Below, one piece after another: positions 17,514-25,872 of a stretch of DNA of 64,000 nt. The DNA is taken from NCBI GenBank assembly GCA_963756495.1, contig CAVWNS010000002.1, forward strand, positions 806,001 to 870,000, written 5' to 3'. Position 1 is the stretch's first letter. Each line of letters begins with the position of its first letter. A model generated the notes under the pieces. It was not told where the DNA came from. It saw nothing but the letters and a program-made list of their open reading frames with translations, and searched no databases. This stretch comes from DATFDN01 sp963756495. GTDB lineage: Bacteria > Pseudomonadota > Alphaproteobacteria > Acetobacterales > Acetobacteraceae. Made by a program: the position numbers and the translations under genes.

Positions 17514-18122
17514 CTACCGCCGCGTCGGCGGCAGGTCCATCCGCCGAAGCCCCGGCGGGGGAACGAACAGCGACGCCGGCTGTGGGGCGTAGCTGACGGC
17601 GGTCGCCTCCAGCCGCCCCGAGCCTTCCCGCGCCGCGCTGCCCTCCGCGCGCAGCACGAGGCCGTCCTGGGTGACGCAGGCCTCCCCCGCGCCCTGTGGT
17701 CCGGTCAGCGTCCAGACGGTGCAGCGATAGCCGGCCACCGTTTCCTCGCCGGCGCGCAGGGCCGAGGCGCCGGCCGGAAGGGCGAAGCCGGGCACCAGGC
17801 GGGGATCGAGCGGCGCCTCCACCACGACGCGGCTGGGCACGATCACCAAGGCCATGCGCTGCCGGCGGAAGTCGATCAACGCCACCATCGGCTGCGCGTC
17901 GATCGCCACCCGCAGCGCGTCGCCCCCGTCGCCCCACACCATGCGGATGCTGTGCGCCTGCGCTGCCCCGCCGCCGGCCGGGGTTCCGACCACCCGATAG
18001 ACCACCGCGACGTCATGCGTCGGGCGAAGCTTGGGCAGCTCGCTCGGCGCGGCCGTCCTGGGAGCGCCGACCGCCAGCAACGCCAGCAAGCCGCCCAGGA
18101 ACCTGACCGAACCGTTCCTCAC
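17514..18122 (-). CDS. Exported hypothetical protein (DUF4412-like)
   Basis: Protein of 202 residues with a GTG start at 18122 that overlaps the aat stop (GTGA). A Sec signal peptide is visible (VRNGSVRFLGGLLALLAVGAPRTAAPS). The mature part is beta-rich: HDVAVVYRVVGTP, then IRMVWGDGGDALRVAIDAQPMVALIDFRRQ, and TVAGYRCTVWTLTGPQGAGEACVTQDGLVLRAEG. The last stretch, with two cysteines, recalls periplasmic DUF4412-type proteins, but I do not recognise a function. It lies between aat and the F420 genes in a continuous operon, so a role in that pathway is possible but unsupported. Confidence 0.75.
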   Translation of the reverse strand: MRNGSVRFLGGLLALLAVGAPRTAAPSELPKLRPTHDVAVVYRVVGTPAGGGAAQAHSIRMVWGDGGDALRVAIDAQPMVALIDFRRQRMALVIVPSRVVVEAPLDPRLVPGFALPAGASALRAGEETVAGYRCTVWTLTGPQGAGEACVTQDGLVLRAEGSAAREGSGRLEATAVSYAPQPASLFVPPPGLRRMDLPPTRR

Positions 18123-18799
18123 GCGCGCTCCATCTCGCCTTGGGGCGCGGCGAGCGTCCGGATTTCCTGGTCCACGATGGCGGGATCGAGGTCGCTGATC
18201 CAGCGTGACGGCGCTTCGAGCGCCGCGGTGAGCTGGACGCGATAATCGTTGCGGGGGATCTCCACGGCGCCGAACTGGGCGAGGTGGGCGGTCACGAACT
18301 GGGTGTCCAGCAGGCGGAACCCGCAGGCGCGCAGCCGCGCGACGAGATGCACCAGCGCCACCTTGGAGGCGTCGCGGACGGTGCTGAACATGCTCTCGCC
18401 GAAGAAGACGCCGCCGATCGCAACGCCATACAGCCCGCCCACCAGCCGATCGCGCTGCCGGCACTCCACCGAGTGGGCGGCGCCGATGCGGTGCAGCTCG
18501 TTGAACAAATGCTCGATCTGCGGGTTGATCCAGGTGTCATCCCGGCGGGGGCCGGCGGCGGCACAGCCGGCGATGGTGGCGGCGAAGTCGCGGTCGGCGG
18601 CGACCTCGAATGCGCCCGACCGCACCGTCCGCATCAGCCGCCGCGACAGATGGAACCCATCCAGCGGCAGGACGCCGCGCCGTTCCGGGTCCAGCCAGTA
18701 GAGCCGATCGCCGCGCCGCGTCTCCGCCATCGGGAACAGGCCGTGACGATACGCCCGCAGCATCAGATCCGGGGTGATCTCGATGAGGCGGCGCGACAT
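18119..18799 (-). CDS. aat: Leucyl/phenylalanyl-tRNA--protein transferase (Aat)
   Basis: Adds Leu or Phe from charged tRNA to proteins with N-terminal Arg or Lys, marking them for ClpS/ClpAP degradation (bacterial N-end rule). The 226-residue protein has family motifs LMLRAYRHGLFPMAE, WLDPERRGVLPLD, DTWINPQIEHLFNELHRIGAAHSVE, GGVFFGESMFS and LLDTQFVTAHLAQFGAVEIPR. The ATG at 18799 gives the normal length. It appears to be the first gene of the operon that continues into the F420 genes. Confidence 0.96.
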   Translation of the reverse strand: MSRRLIEITPDLMLRAYRHGLFPMAETRRGDRLYWLDPERRGVLPLDGFHLSRRLMRTVRSGAFEVAADRDFAATIAGCAAAGPRRDDTWINPQIEHLFNELHRIGAAHSVECRQRDRLVGGLYGVAIGGVFFGESMFSTVRDASKVALVHLVARLRACGFRLLDTQFVTAHLAQFGAVEIPRNDYRVQLTAALEAPSRWISDLDPAIVDQEIRTLAAPQGEMERA

Positions 18800-18895
18800 T
18801 CCGCCATTGTGGGGACGCGCGATGCCGATGGGAAGGCTTCCCGGCTTGCCGCCTGCGCGGATCGGTGAGCTAATCCCCGGGCTGACAAGGAGGAC

Positions 18896-19288
18896 ATGAT
18901 GGTCGCCGTCACCTGGGAGCACATCCACCTGCGCAGCCCCGACCCGGAGGCCACCGCGCGCTGGTATCAGGAGATGCTGGACGCCGAGGTGGTCCGTACG
19001 CCGCAGCAGGACGGCACGCCGCGCGTGGACCTGCTGTTGGGCGGCGCCCAGAAGGTGTTCATCGCCCCCGCCAGCCCAAGCGCCGCGCCCGGCCCGGCTC
19101 CCGACGCCCCCTATATGGGGCTGGAGCATATCGGGTTGACGGTCACCGACATCGACAAGGCGGCCGCCGAACTGACCCGCAAGGGCGTGCGCTTCACCAT
19201 GCAGCCGACGACCGTGCGCCCCGGCGTGCGCATCGCCTTCCTGCGCGGCCCGGAGAACGTCTCGATCGAGCTGATCCAGCGGGGATAG
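18896..19288 (+). CDS. VOC (glyoxalase/bleomycin-resistance) family protein
   Basis: Single-domain VOC protein of 130 residues, a fold used by glyoxalases, extradiol dioxygenases and epimerases. Likely metal ligands are His in WEHIHLRSPDPEATARWYQ (about residue 8), His in GLEHIGLTVTDIDKA and the C-terminal Glu in NVSIELIQ. A strong AAGGAGG site precedes two adjacent ATGs. It is divergent from aat. The reaction is unknown. Confidence 0.88.
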   Translation: MMVAVTWEHIHLRSPDPEATARWYQEMLDAEVVRTPQQDGTPRVDLLLGGAQKVFIAPASPSAAPGPAPDAPYMGLEHIGLTVTDIDKAAAELTRKGVRFTMQPTTVRPGVRIAFLRGPENVSIELIQRG

Positions 19289-19389
19289 GGACACTTTCCC
19301 CGTTACAAGGATGAAGCGATACGGCTTAGCGCTACAGTTGCATTTCTGAGGGGTCTGGTGCGTCACTCCGGCGTTGCTTGGAGTGCTGG

Positions 19390-20447
19390 ATGGCGGATGC
19401 CTCGATCGAGACGACGCTGGAGTTGTGGACCTCGTCACTGCGGGACGTCAAAGCGCGCATGCGTCCCTTGTTCACGCAGGAGCGGGTGGCGGCCTCGGCG
19501 GACCTGTTCCTGGATGGGGCTGCTTGGACCTGAGCGGCGCAAGACTGGATGGATGCGCGCCGAGGCCGCGGGCGACCCTGGAGCGTGGCGTCAGCAGGCG
19601 ATCCTCGGTCGCGGCCGCTGGGAGGCGGATGCCCTGCGCGATATCGTGCGCGCCTATGCGCTGGAGACGCTGGCCGATGCGGAGGCGGTGCTGGTGATCG
19701 ACGAGACCGGCTTTCTCAAGGAGGGCAAGGCGTCCTGCGGGGTGGCGCGGCAAATACACGGGGTCTGCGGGCAAGATCACCAACTGCCAGATCGGTGTGT
19801 TCGCGGCCTACGCATCGCGGCATAGCCATGCCTTCATCGACCGCGCGCTCTATTTGCCGAAGAGCCGGACGTATCTCGAACTGGCTGACCTCGAGGCTGA
19901 TGAGTTCGGCGGCGAGAGTGCCGGCCTGTGGACACGCGGCGTGCTGATCCGGCGCGATATCGCTGACGGTGCATGTGCGTTCTTCACCACAGGGTGCCCA
20001 GCCGGGACCCGCATCGACAGGCTGGTCGCGGTCGAGGGGCACCGCTGGGCGGAGGCCGTCAAGGTTCCACCCGCAAAGCCGGTGGAAGACGGCCGGAGGG
20101 CATCGAGGACAGCTTCGAGACCGCCAAGACCGAGTTCGGCCTCGACCATAACGAGACCCGTTCCTGGCACGGCTGGCATCGCCACGTCTCGCTGGTGATG
20201 CTGGCGTTTGCCATGAGGGCGACGATCCGCCATCACGCGAACAGGTCGACACCCCCCAAAACGCTGCTGCGGACCGCCCGGACGCGCCCGGCCTCATCCG
20301 CTGGTCATCCAGGAGATCCGCCGGATCGCCATCCGGCTCGTACAGCAACGCATCCACCCCGTCCACATCATCGCCTGGTCACTGTTGCGACGCGCCCACC
20401 AGGCGGCCGCTCAACGCGCGCACCTGAAACGAAGAATGCAACTGTAG
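19390..20447 (+). pseudogene. IS701-family transposase, broken (copy 1)
   Basis: Begins MADASIETTLELWTSSLRD and reads ERVAASADLFLDG. A run of four Gs near 19513 shifts the frame; reading continues with LLGPERRKTGWMRAEAAGDPG and AVLVIDETGFLKEGKASCG (first catalytic Asp). An extra A near 19752 shifts it again, leading to GKITNCQIGVFAAYASRH. Compared with copy 2, about 117 residues are missing after YLPK, where reading jumps to TYLELADLEADEFGG. A 51-bp palindromic insertion follows GHRW, and the end IEDSFETAKTEFGLDHNETRSW is family-typical. It is non-functional. Confidence 0.85.
20050..20100. repeat. Palindromic hairpin insertion inside the IS701 transposase
   Basis: Aligned against copy 2, copy 1 has about 51 extra bases between the codons for GHRW and IEDSFETAK. 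The insert folds into a hairpin: GGCCGTC and TTCCACC (20054-20060, 20065-20071) pair with GGTGGAA and GACGGCC (20081-20087, 20088-20094), with a 4-nt bulge and a 9-nt loop. It looks like a small REP/palindromic element. I saw no other copy in this window. Confidence 0.6.
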
Positions 20448-20449
20448 TG

Positions 20450-20737
20450 CTAGGTCCCGGACGATCCAGGAGGGAGCGGCTTCGCCTTCCGCGCGGCCTT
20501 GCGGATCGTGGTAGGCTGGGCACGCCGATCCGGCGCCCGCTCAATGTCGCGTGGGGCCCACCCCTCTACCCCATGCACGACCTTGCGCAACGGATCATCA
20601 TCACGAAGCCAGCCCTGCATCTGCGCTGACCAGTGCGCCATGATGGGCTCTGGGGTTCGCGTGGTCCACAAATGCACCGACGTTCCGTCCCGCGGCGCGG
20701 TCTCGATCGGTCGGTGACGCGCAGATCGGCCAGGCAT
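20450..20737 (-). CDS. DUF551-like small protein, C terminus probably altered by IS701
   Basis: Protein of 95 residues whose start region HRPIETAPRDGTSVHLWTTRTPEPIMAHW matches the common small-protein pattern W/R-PIETAPRDG found in phage-like and proteobacterial DUF551-type proteins. It continues GWLRDDDPLRKVVHGVEGWAPRD. The stop codon TAG at 20450-20452 is part of the CTAG flank of the IS701 copy, so the native C terminus has probably been cut off by that insertion. Function unknown. Confidence 0.6.
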   Translation of the reverse strand: MPGRSARHRPIETAPRDGTSVHLWTTRTPEPIMAHWSAQMQGWLRDDDPLRKVVHGVEGWAPRDIERAPDRRAQPTTIRKAARKAKPLPPGSSGT

Positions 20738-21035
20738 CGTACGCCCCGGGCTGTGAAGGCAGCTCGGGCGTCTATGCCGGACAGGCTGTTACCAAGTCGT
20801 AAAGCGGACTGATCCGCGATCCTGCAATCATCGTCAGCACCAAAGAATGAAACTAGCAGTCGATTATATTTCGGAGGATTGCGGCGTCCGTCCTCCACGC
20901 CGGAACAGACGGCATCGGCCGCCCCCGCTCGTAGCTCACGCGGGTCTGCCTGCCGCCTTGGCCACCTGATGGACGCACAAGGCCGTTCGCAGCGATGGCC
21001 TAAAAGGCGAGTCACAAGAAGGGAGGAGTTCAACG

Positions 21036-21488
21036 ATGTCCACCGCCGTCAGTGCAGGCACATATCTGCACCACATCCAGCTCCAGAGCAGCGACCCGGC
21101 GCGGCTGGCAACGTTCTATGCCGACGCGATGGACATGACCGCGCGGCCGCTCGAGGGCGGCGACTGGATCTGCGAGGGCCCGCTGCGGCGCGTGCTCTTC
21201 ACCCAGGGCGAGAACAAGACGCTGGGCTACGGCGCCTTCGGCTGCCGCGATGCCGAAGGGCTGGCCGCGCTACGCGAGCGCGCCGAGAGGGAAGGCCTCG
21301 AAATCCTGCCCTCTCCGAGCCCACTCTTCGGGCCCGACGCCTTCGCCGTGCGCGATCCGGACGGCAACCCGGTGGTATTCGGCCTCGGCCAGCAGAAGGA
21401 ACTGCGCAAGGGCCTGCGCGGTCCGCTGCAGCACCTGACATTGGCCACCAAGGACCCCGTCGCGATCGAGAACTTCTACGTTGACTGA
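21036..21488 (+). pseudogene. VOC-type extradiol dioxygenase-like protein, truncated after first domain
   Basis: The start has a GGGAGG site and reads YLHHIQLQSSDPARLATFYADAMDM, then FGPDAFAVRDPDGNPVVFGL, a clear VOC domain of about 130 residues. A second domain begins (LQHLTLATKDPVAIENFYVD) and ends at a TGA directly at the junction with a flavin monooxygenase fragment. Relatives in aromatic-degradation clusters have two such domains (about 300 residues), so roughly half the gene has been lost in a deletion. The remaining piece could still fold but is unlikely to be active. Confidence 0.75.
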
Positions 21489-22485
21489 ACCTGCTGGGCA
21501 CGCTGGGCGTGCGGAGCCTCATCGTGGAGTGGAATGCGACCACGGTGCGGGAGCCGCGCGCCGTCTCCATCGACGACGAGTTGCTGCACACCATGCACGC
21601 GGCCGGCGTGGTGGACGAGGTGCTCAAGTTCGTCGTGCCGGGCTACGGCTCACACTACTACTCGCCCAATAGCATCTGCTTCGCCAAGGTCGAGCTGACG
21701 GGACAGCCCTACGGCTATCCGCGGCGCAACGCCCTCCGCCAGCCGATCCTCGAGGGGCAGCTCAAGGATGCGCTCGCCCGGTTCGACCACGTGGACGCGC
21801 TGTACGGCTGGCGGCTGGATCGCTACGAGCAGTCCACGGACCGGGTCACGCTGGACCTGATCGGCCCGGCGGACGAGAAGCAGCAGGTCACCTGCGACTG
21901 CCTGGTGGGCTGCGACGGCGCGGCGAGCCGGGTGCGCGAGCAGCAGGGCGTCCAACTGGAGGGCACCACCTTCGACGAGCGCTGGCTGATCATCAACCTC
22001 GAGAACAACGAGAACACGACCAAGCACACTGAGGTCTTCTGCGACCAGCGCCGTCCCTGCATCACCTTGCCGGGACCGGACCGCACGCGCCGCCTCGAGT
22101 TCAAGCTCCTGCCGGGCGAGAGGGACGAGGACCTGCTGGACCCGGCCATGGTGGAGCGCCTGCTGCGGGCGCGCGGCGCCGACCCGAACGCGACGCTCCG
22201 GAGCAAGGTGGTTACCGATTCCACGCCCGGGTAGCGCCGCGCTGCCCGTTCGGCCGCGTCTTTCTGGCTGGGGATGCCGCGCACCTGACACCTCCCTTCG
22301 CCGGGTAGGGGATGAACAGCGGCCTCCGGGACGCGCACAACCTCGCCTGGAAGCTGGCGGCGGTGCTCAACAAGCGGGCCGGTCCCGGCCTGCTCGACAC
22401 CTACGAGCAGGAGCGCAAGGACCACATCTGGCAGATGATCCAAATGGCCCTGCGCATGGGCCGGGTGATGTCGCCCAGCAGTCGG
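21488..22485 (+). pseudogene. FAD aromatic hydroxylase (MhpA/TfdB/PheA-like), N- and C-terminally truncated
   Basis: Fragment of an FAD-dependent aromatic-ring hydroxylase. It starts inside the Rossmann motif, after the missing GxGxxG, at NLLGTLGVRSLIVE. It keeps YPRRNALRQPILEGQL, CDCLVGCDGAASRVRE and FDERWLIINLENNE. The frame shifts near 22230, and a TAG (22305-22307) replaces the Gln codon in the conserved FAG-Q-GMNSGLRDAHNLAWKL block, where FLAGDAAHLTPP is also seen. It ends at ALRMGRVMSPSSR, where sequence jumps into a transporter gene. At least four lesions mark it as dead. Confidence 0.85.
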
Positions 22486-22490
22486 CTGCG

Positions 22491-23088
22491 CGGCCGCTCA
22501 GGGCCTTCGCGCCAGTCTTCGTCACGGGCCTGCTCGGTCTGATGTGTGGGGCGAGCATTCTGGGTCCGGTGGCCGACCGCTGGGGGCGAAATTGGACGAT
22601 CGTCCTCTCGACGTTGGCCTTTGGCCTGTTCTCGCTCCTGACCGCCCATGCCACGTCATTCAACGAGCTGCTGACGTTCCGCTTCCTCACGGGCCTCGGA
22701 CTCGTTTCTCGCATCGGTGCTGCTGATCGGCTCGCTTGCCGCCTTGCCCGCGTCCTTCGGGCCGATCATGGGCGTGGCCTTCATCCTGGGCATCGCGGTG
22801 CAAGGCGGGCAGACCGGGCTGAACGCCCTCGTCGCGGACTATTATCCAACGGCGATCCGTTCGACGGGGGTGGGCTGGGCGCTCGCCGTCGGCCGGATCG
22901 GCTCGATCGTCGGGCCGATCCTGGGCGGGGTGATGCTGTCGCTGGAGTGGAACCTACACCAGATCTTCCTTGCCGCCACGGTCCCGGCGCTTTGCGCGGG
23001 CCTGGCAATCCTCGCGGGCTCGAGACTCCGCCAGGTCGGCGCGCGATGCGCGCCTGCGGCATGGGACCGTCCCGCAGCGTCACCCTGA
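22491..23088 (+). pseudogene. Aromatic acid MFS transporter (AAHS/PcaK-like), fragments
   Basis: Two pieces of an aromatic-acid:H+ symporter. Piece one reads LRAFAPVFVTGLLGLMCGAS, ILGPVADRWGRNWTIVLSTL and NELLTFRFLTGLGL (the helix 2-3 loop with the D-R-x-GR motif), up to about 22705. After a deletion of the central helices and a change of frame, the C-terminal third follows (GIAVQGGQTGLNALVADYYP, STGVGWALAVGRIGSIVGP). Its N-terminal helix and middle are missing. It abuts the monooxygenase fragment, so the original cluster held a ring-cleavage enzyme, a hydroxylase and this importer. Confidence 0.8.
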
Positions 23089-23185
23089 ACAACCACCGCC
23101 GGCTCAATCGGGGGCGAGTTGCCAATGACCCGATCGAAGAGACTATGCTGACCCCACCGGCAACAAAGCCGGATTGGGGGAGACC

Positions 23186-24478
23186 ATGGCGCCAGTTCTC
23201 GAAGCGGCTGTCATGCGCAAGGTCGCATGGCGGCTTCTGCCCTTCGTCGGGCTCGGCTATTTCGTGAACGCGCTCGACCGCTCGAACGTTGCGATCGCAG
23301 CGCTCACCATGAACAAGAGCCTGGGCTTCACCGCCGCCGAGTACGGGCTGGGCGCCGGCGCGTTCTTCTGGAGCTATGTCCTGTTCCAAGTCCCCAGCAA
23401 CGCCATGCTGACGAAGTTCGGCGCGCGGCGGTGGCTGTCCACCATCATGCTCGCCTGGGGCATCTGCTCCGGCGCCACGGCGTTGGTCACCGGCGTGCCC
23501 AGCTTCGTCGTCGTCCGCTTCCTGCTCGGCATCGCCGAAGCCGGCTATTTCGCCGGCGTGACATATTTCATGACCTGCTGGTTCCCTGGCCGCTATCGCG
23601 GGCGCGCAATGGGGGTCTTCTTCGCGTTCTCGGCGGTCGCCGTGTCGCTCGGCTCGCCGATATCGGGCACCATTCTGGGCTTGCATGGCTGGCTCGGCTT
23701 GCAGGGCTGGCAGTGGATCTTCCTGATCGAGGCGGCGCCCTCGGTGCTGCTCGCGCTCTGTGGCCCGTTCATACTCCGTGATCGGCCGGCCGGGACACCG
23801 TGGCTCGCTGCCGACGAAAGCCTCTGGTTAGAAGGGGTTCTCGAGCGCGAGCAACAGGGCAAGGAGGGCCATGCGATCCCAGTGTTGCGCGCGCTGCGCA
23901 GCCGTCGGGTGGTGCTGCTCGCGCTCGCCTACCTCGGCAACGGGTTCGGTGTTTACGGTACCGTCTTCTTCGTGCCTCTGATCATCAAGGACCTTGGATT
24001 CAGCAATCTGACAACGAGCTGGCTCGCGTCGCTGCCCGCGGCGCTCGGCGTGGTGGGCATGATCCTGTTCTCGCGCAGCTCCGACCGGACCGGCGAGCGG
24101 GTATGGCACGTCGTCGTGGCAATGGGGCTGGGTGCGGCCGGGTTGCTGATCACCGGCTGGGTGATCGGCAATCCCTCGATCGAGATCATCGCCCTCTGCC
24201 TCGCCGGCTTCGGCATCGGCGCGGCCCTGCCGGTGTTCTGGAACCTGCCGACCGCCTATCTCGGCCCGGCGGCGGCGGCGTCCGGCATCGCCGTGATCAA
24301 CTCGGTCGGCAATCTCTCGGGCTATTTCGCCCCGCAGCTCGTCGGTCTGTTGCGCGATCACACCGGGAACTACGGCGCCGCCATGCTGACCTGCGGGATC
24401 ATCATGGTCATCTCCGCCGTCCTAATCCGTCTGGCCGGCGTCACGGTGGCGGATGCGTTGCATGAGGCTCCGGCCTGA
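23186..24478 (+). CDS. MFS transporter, anion:cation symporter (ACS) family
   Basis: Intact 12-helix major facilitator of about 430 residues, related to tartrate, phthalate and hexuronate transporters. It starts MAPVLEAAVMRKVAWRLLPFV and shows the ACS pattern GYFVNALDRSNVAIAAL in helix 1, FQVPSNAMLTKFGARRWLS in the helix 2-3 loop and GIAEAGYFAGVTYFMTCWFP. An alternative start 4 codons upstream is possible. Unlike the preceding genes it carries no lesion. It probably takes up an organic or aromatic acid, in keeping with the decayed degradation genes just upstream. Confidence 0.9.
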   Translation: MAPVLEAAVMRKVAWRLLPFVGLGYFVNALDRSNVAIAALTMNKSLGFTAAEYGLGAGAFFWSYVLFQVPSNAMLTKFGARRWLSTIMLAWGICSGATALVTGVPSFVVVRFLLGIAEAGYFAGVTYFMTCWFPGRYRGRAMGVFFAFSAVAVSLGSPISGTILGLHGWLGLQGWQWIFLIEAAPSVLLALCGPFILRDRPAGTPWLAADESLWLEGVLEREQQGKEGHAIPVLRALRSRRVVLLALAYLGNGFGVYGTVFFVPLIIKDLGFSNLTTSWLASLPAALGVVGMILFSRSSDRTGERVWHVVVAMGLGAAGLLITGWVIGNPSIEIIALCLAGFGIGAALPVFWNLPTAYLGPAAAASGIAVINSVGNLSGYFAPQLVGLLRDHTGNYGAAMLTCGIIMVISAVLIRLAGVTVADALHEAPA

Positions 24479-24599
24479 TAGGCCCGACCCGATCTGGACG
24501 GGTCAGAGCATAGTGCGGCGGGGTTTGCGCAGCCGGAATATCGCCTCCCGCGCCGGCGATCGATGTAATATCGTGCTACCATTTCTTCAGGAGAGCACA

Positions 24600-24857
24600 T
24601 GGCGCAGCTGCTCGTGCGCAATCTCGACGAGGACGTAAAGCAGCGCCTCCAGCACCGTGCCGCGTTGCGCGGCCGCAGCATGGAGGAGGGAGGTGCGCGA
24701 GATCCTGCGTGCCGCCGCCGATCAGGACCTAACGGCGCATCCCAGCACCGGGCTGGGCACCCGCTTCGCCCGGCGCTTCGGCGGGCTCGGCTTGAACACC
24801 GACTTGCCGGAGCTGCGGGTAGATGCGGCGCGTCCGGCTGATCTCGGGATCGCGTGA
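24600..24857 (+). pseudogene. VapB/FitA-like antitoxin, frameshifted
   Basis: Ribbon-helix-helix antitoxin. It starts MAQLLVRNLDEDVKQRLQHRA after an AGGAGAGC site, and the RHH continues GRSMEE. An extra G near 24688 shifts the frame; the remainder is read as VREILRAAADQDL and the toxin-binding tail GLGTRFARRFGGLGLNTDLPEL. The stop overlaps the toxin start (GTGA), as in intact vapBC pairs. Because the toxin gene is intact, a real loss of the antitoxin would be harmful, so a sequencing error is plausible. Confidence 0.8.
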
Positions 24858-25285
24858 TCCTGCTCGACACGAACGTGCTCTCGGCTCTGATGCGCGATCC
24901 TACCGACGGCGTCATCGTCGGCTGGCTGGACAAACAGGATCCGGCGCGGATCTGGACCACGGTGGTCACCGTGTTCGAGGTCCGCTTCGGCCTCGCTCGC
25001 ATGGCCGCGGGTCGCAGTCGTGCCGCACTCGAAGGCGCGTTCGAGGCCCTGCTCCGGGAGGATCTGGCCGGCCGCGTCGCCCCGCTCGACCGCGCGGCGG
25101 CCGAGGCCGCAGGCCGGCTCGCGGCAAGGCGCGAGGCCTCGGGGCGCACAGTCGATGTGCGCGACACCCTGATCGGGGGCGTCGTCATCGCCCGGCGGCC
25201 CACGGTGGCGACCCGCGACGTCCGGCACTTCGATGATCTCGAGACCGGGCTCATCAATTCATGGGCCGCAGCTGCAACGGCGTGA
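24854..25285 (+). CDS. VapC-like PIN-domain toxin ribonuclease
   Basis: PIN-domain ribonuclease of 143 residues, the toxin of a type II pair, usually cutting tRNA or rRNA. The acidic metal site is complete: MILLDTNVLSALM (Asp 5), TVFEVRFGLARM (Glu), VDVRDTLIGG (Asp) and the late VATRDVRHFDDL (Asp). The GTG start at 24854 overlaps the antitoxin stop by 4 bp. Normally the antitoxin both binds this protein and represses the operon. The antitoxin as sequenced is broken. Confidence 0.9.
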   Translation: MILLDTNVLSALMRDPTDGVIVGWLDKQDPARIWTTVVTVFEVRFGLARMAAGRSRAALEGAFEALLREDLAGRVAPLDRAAAEAAGRLAARREASGRTVDVRDTLIGGVVIARRPTVATRDVRHFDDLETGLINSWAAAATA

Positions 25286-25377
25286 GTAAGGTTCCTCATT
25301 ATTTATCCAGGCAGCTGCCCTGGCTGTGTTGTGCCGCGGCTGAGTCGCACCAGACGTTGTCGGGCGAGGACGGTGAA

Positions 25378-25857
25378 ATGACAGATCCGACCATCGAGCA
25401 AAGGCTGGCTCACCTGGAAGAGGTGCGGTCGATTGAGCATCTCAAATACAGATACGCGGCCTATTGCGACAGCGGCTACGATCTCGATGGACTCTGCTCT
25501 ATCTTCACGCCTGGCGGTCGCTGGGTGGCCAACGGTTTTGGCGACTTTACCGGACATGCGGAGATCCGGCGTTTCTTCTCAGATCTCTCGCACACAGTCG
25601 AACATGTCGTGCACTATGTGACATCCCCCCAAATCGATCTGGCCCTTGATGGCCGGACGGCTAAAGGGGAATTCTATCTCCTGTGCATTTCAACCTCGCG
25701 ACAGCACCGTGATGTGCCTGGCGGCAAGCGCTTGATCACTGTCGGAACGTACGACGACCGCTTCGTAAAGGTGGATGATCGATGGCTGTTTGCGGAGCTC
25801 AGGGTCAACGTGGCGTGCGCAGTTAGTTTGGGAGCGCCGCAAGGTCGGACTCATTGA
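25378..25857 (+). CDS. SnoaL/NTF2-like protein (aromatic ring dioxygenase beta or scytalone dehydratase type)
   Basis: NTF2-fold protein of 159 residues. The pattern IEQRLAHLEEVRSIEHLKYRYAAYCDSGYD, then LCSIFTPGGRWVANGFGDFTGHAEIRRFF and DDRFVKVDDRWLFAELRV is that of SnoaL-like proteins, a fold used by small hydratases, isomerases and dioxygenase beta subunits. The usual acid/base Asp and His positions are present (Asp in CDSGYDLDGL, His in EHVVHYVTSP), but the reaction is unknown. It sits just before the broken acyl-CoA ligase and could belong to the same operon. Confidence 0.8.
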   Translation: MTDPTIEQRLAHLEEVRSIEHLKYRYAAYCDSGYDLDGLCSIFTPGGRWVANGFGDFTGHAEIRRFFSDLSHTVEHVVHYVTSPQIDLALDGRTAKGEFYLLCISTSRQHRDVPGGKRLITVGTYDDRFVKVDDRWLFAELRVNVACAVSLGAPQGRTH

Positions 25858-25872
25858 GGGAGTGGACTCATC

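Larger units (their letters stand above)
19330..20449 (+). mobile_element. IS701-family element, copy 1, internally deleted
   Basis: The ends carry inverted repeats with the shared core CTACAGTTGCATT (left from 19330, right ending 20449), flanked by YTAR tetranucleotides as expected for IS701 (TTAG at 19326-19329, CTAG at 20450-20453). The two flanks differ in one base. Its transposase is frameshifted, lacks a central block and has a hairpin insertion. A second defective copy with a different deletion lies at about 26228-27311. Confidence 0.85.
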
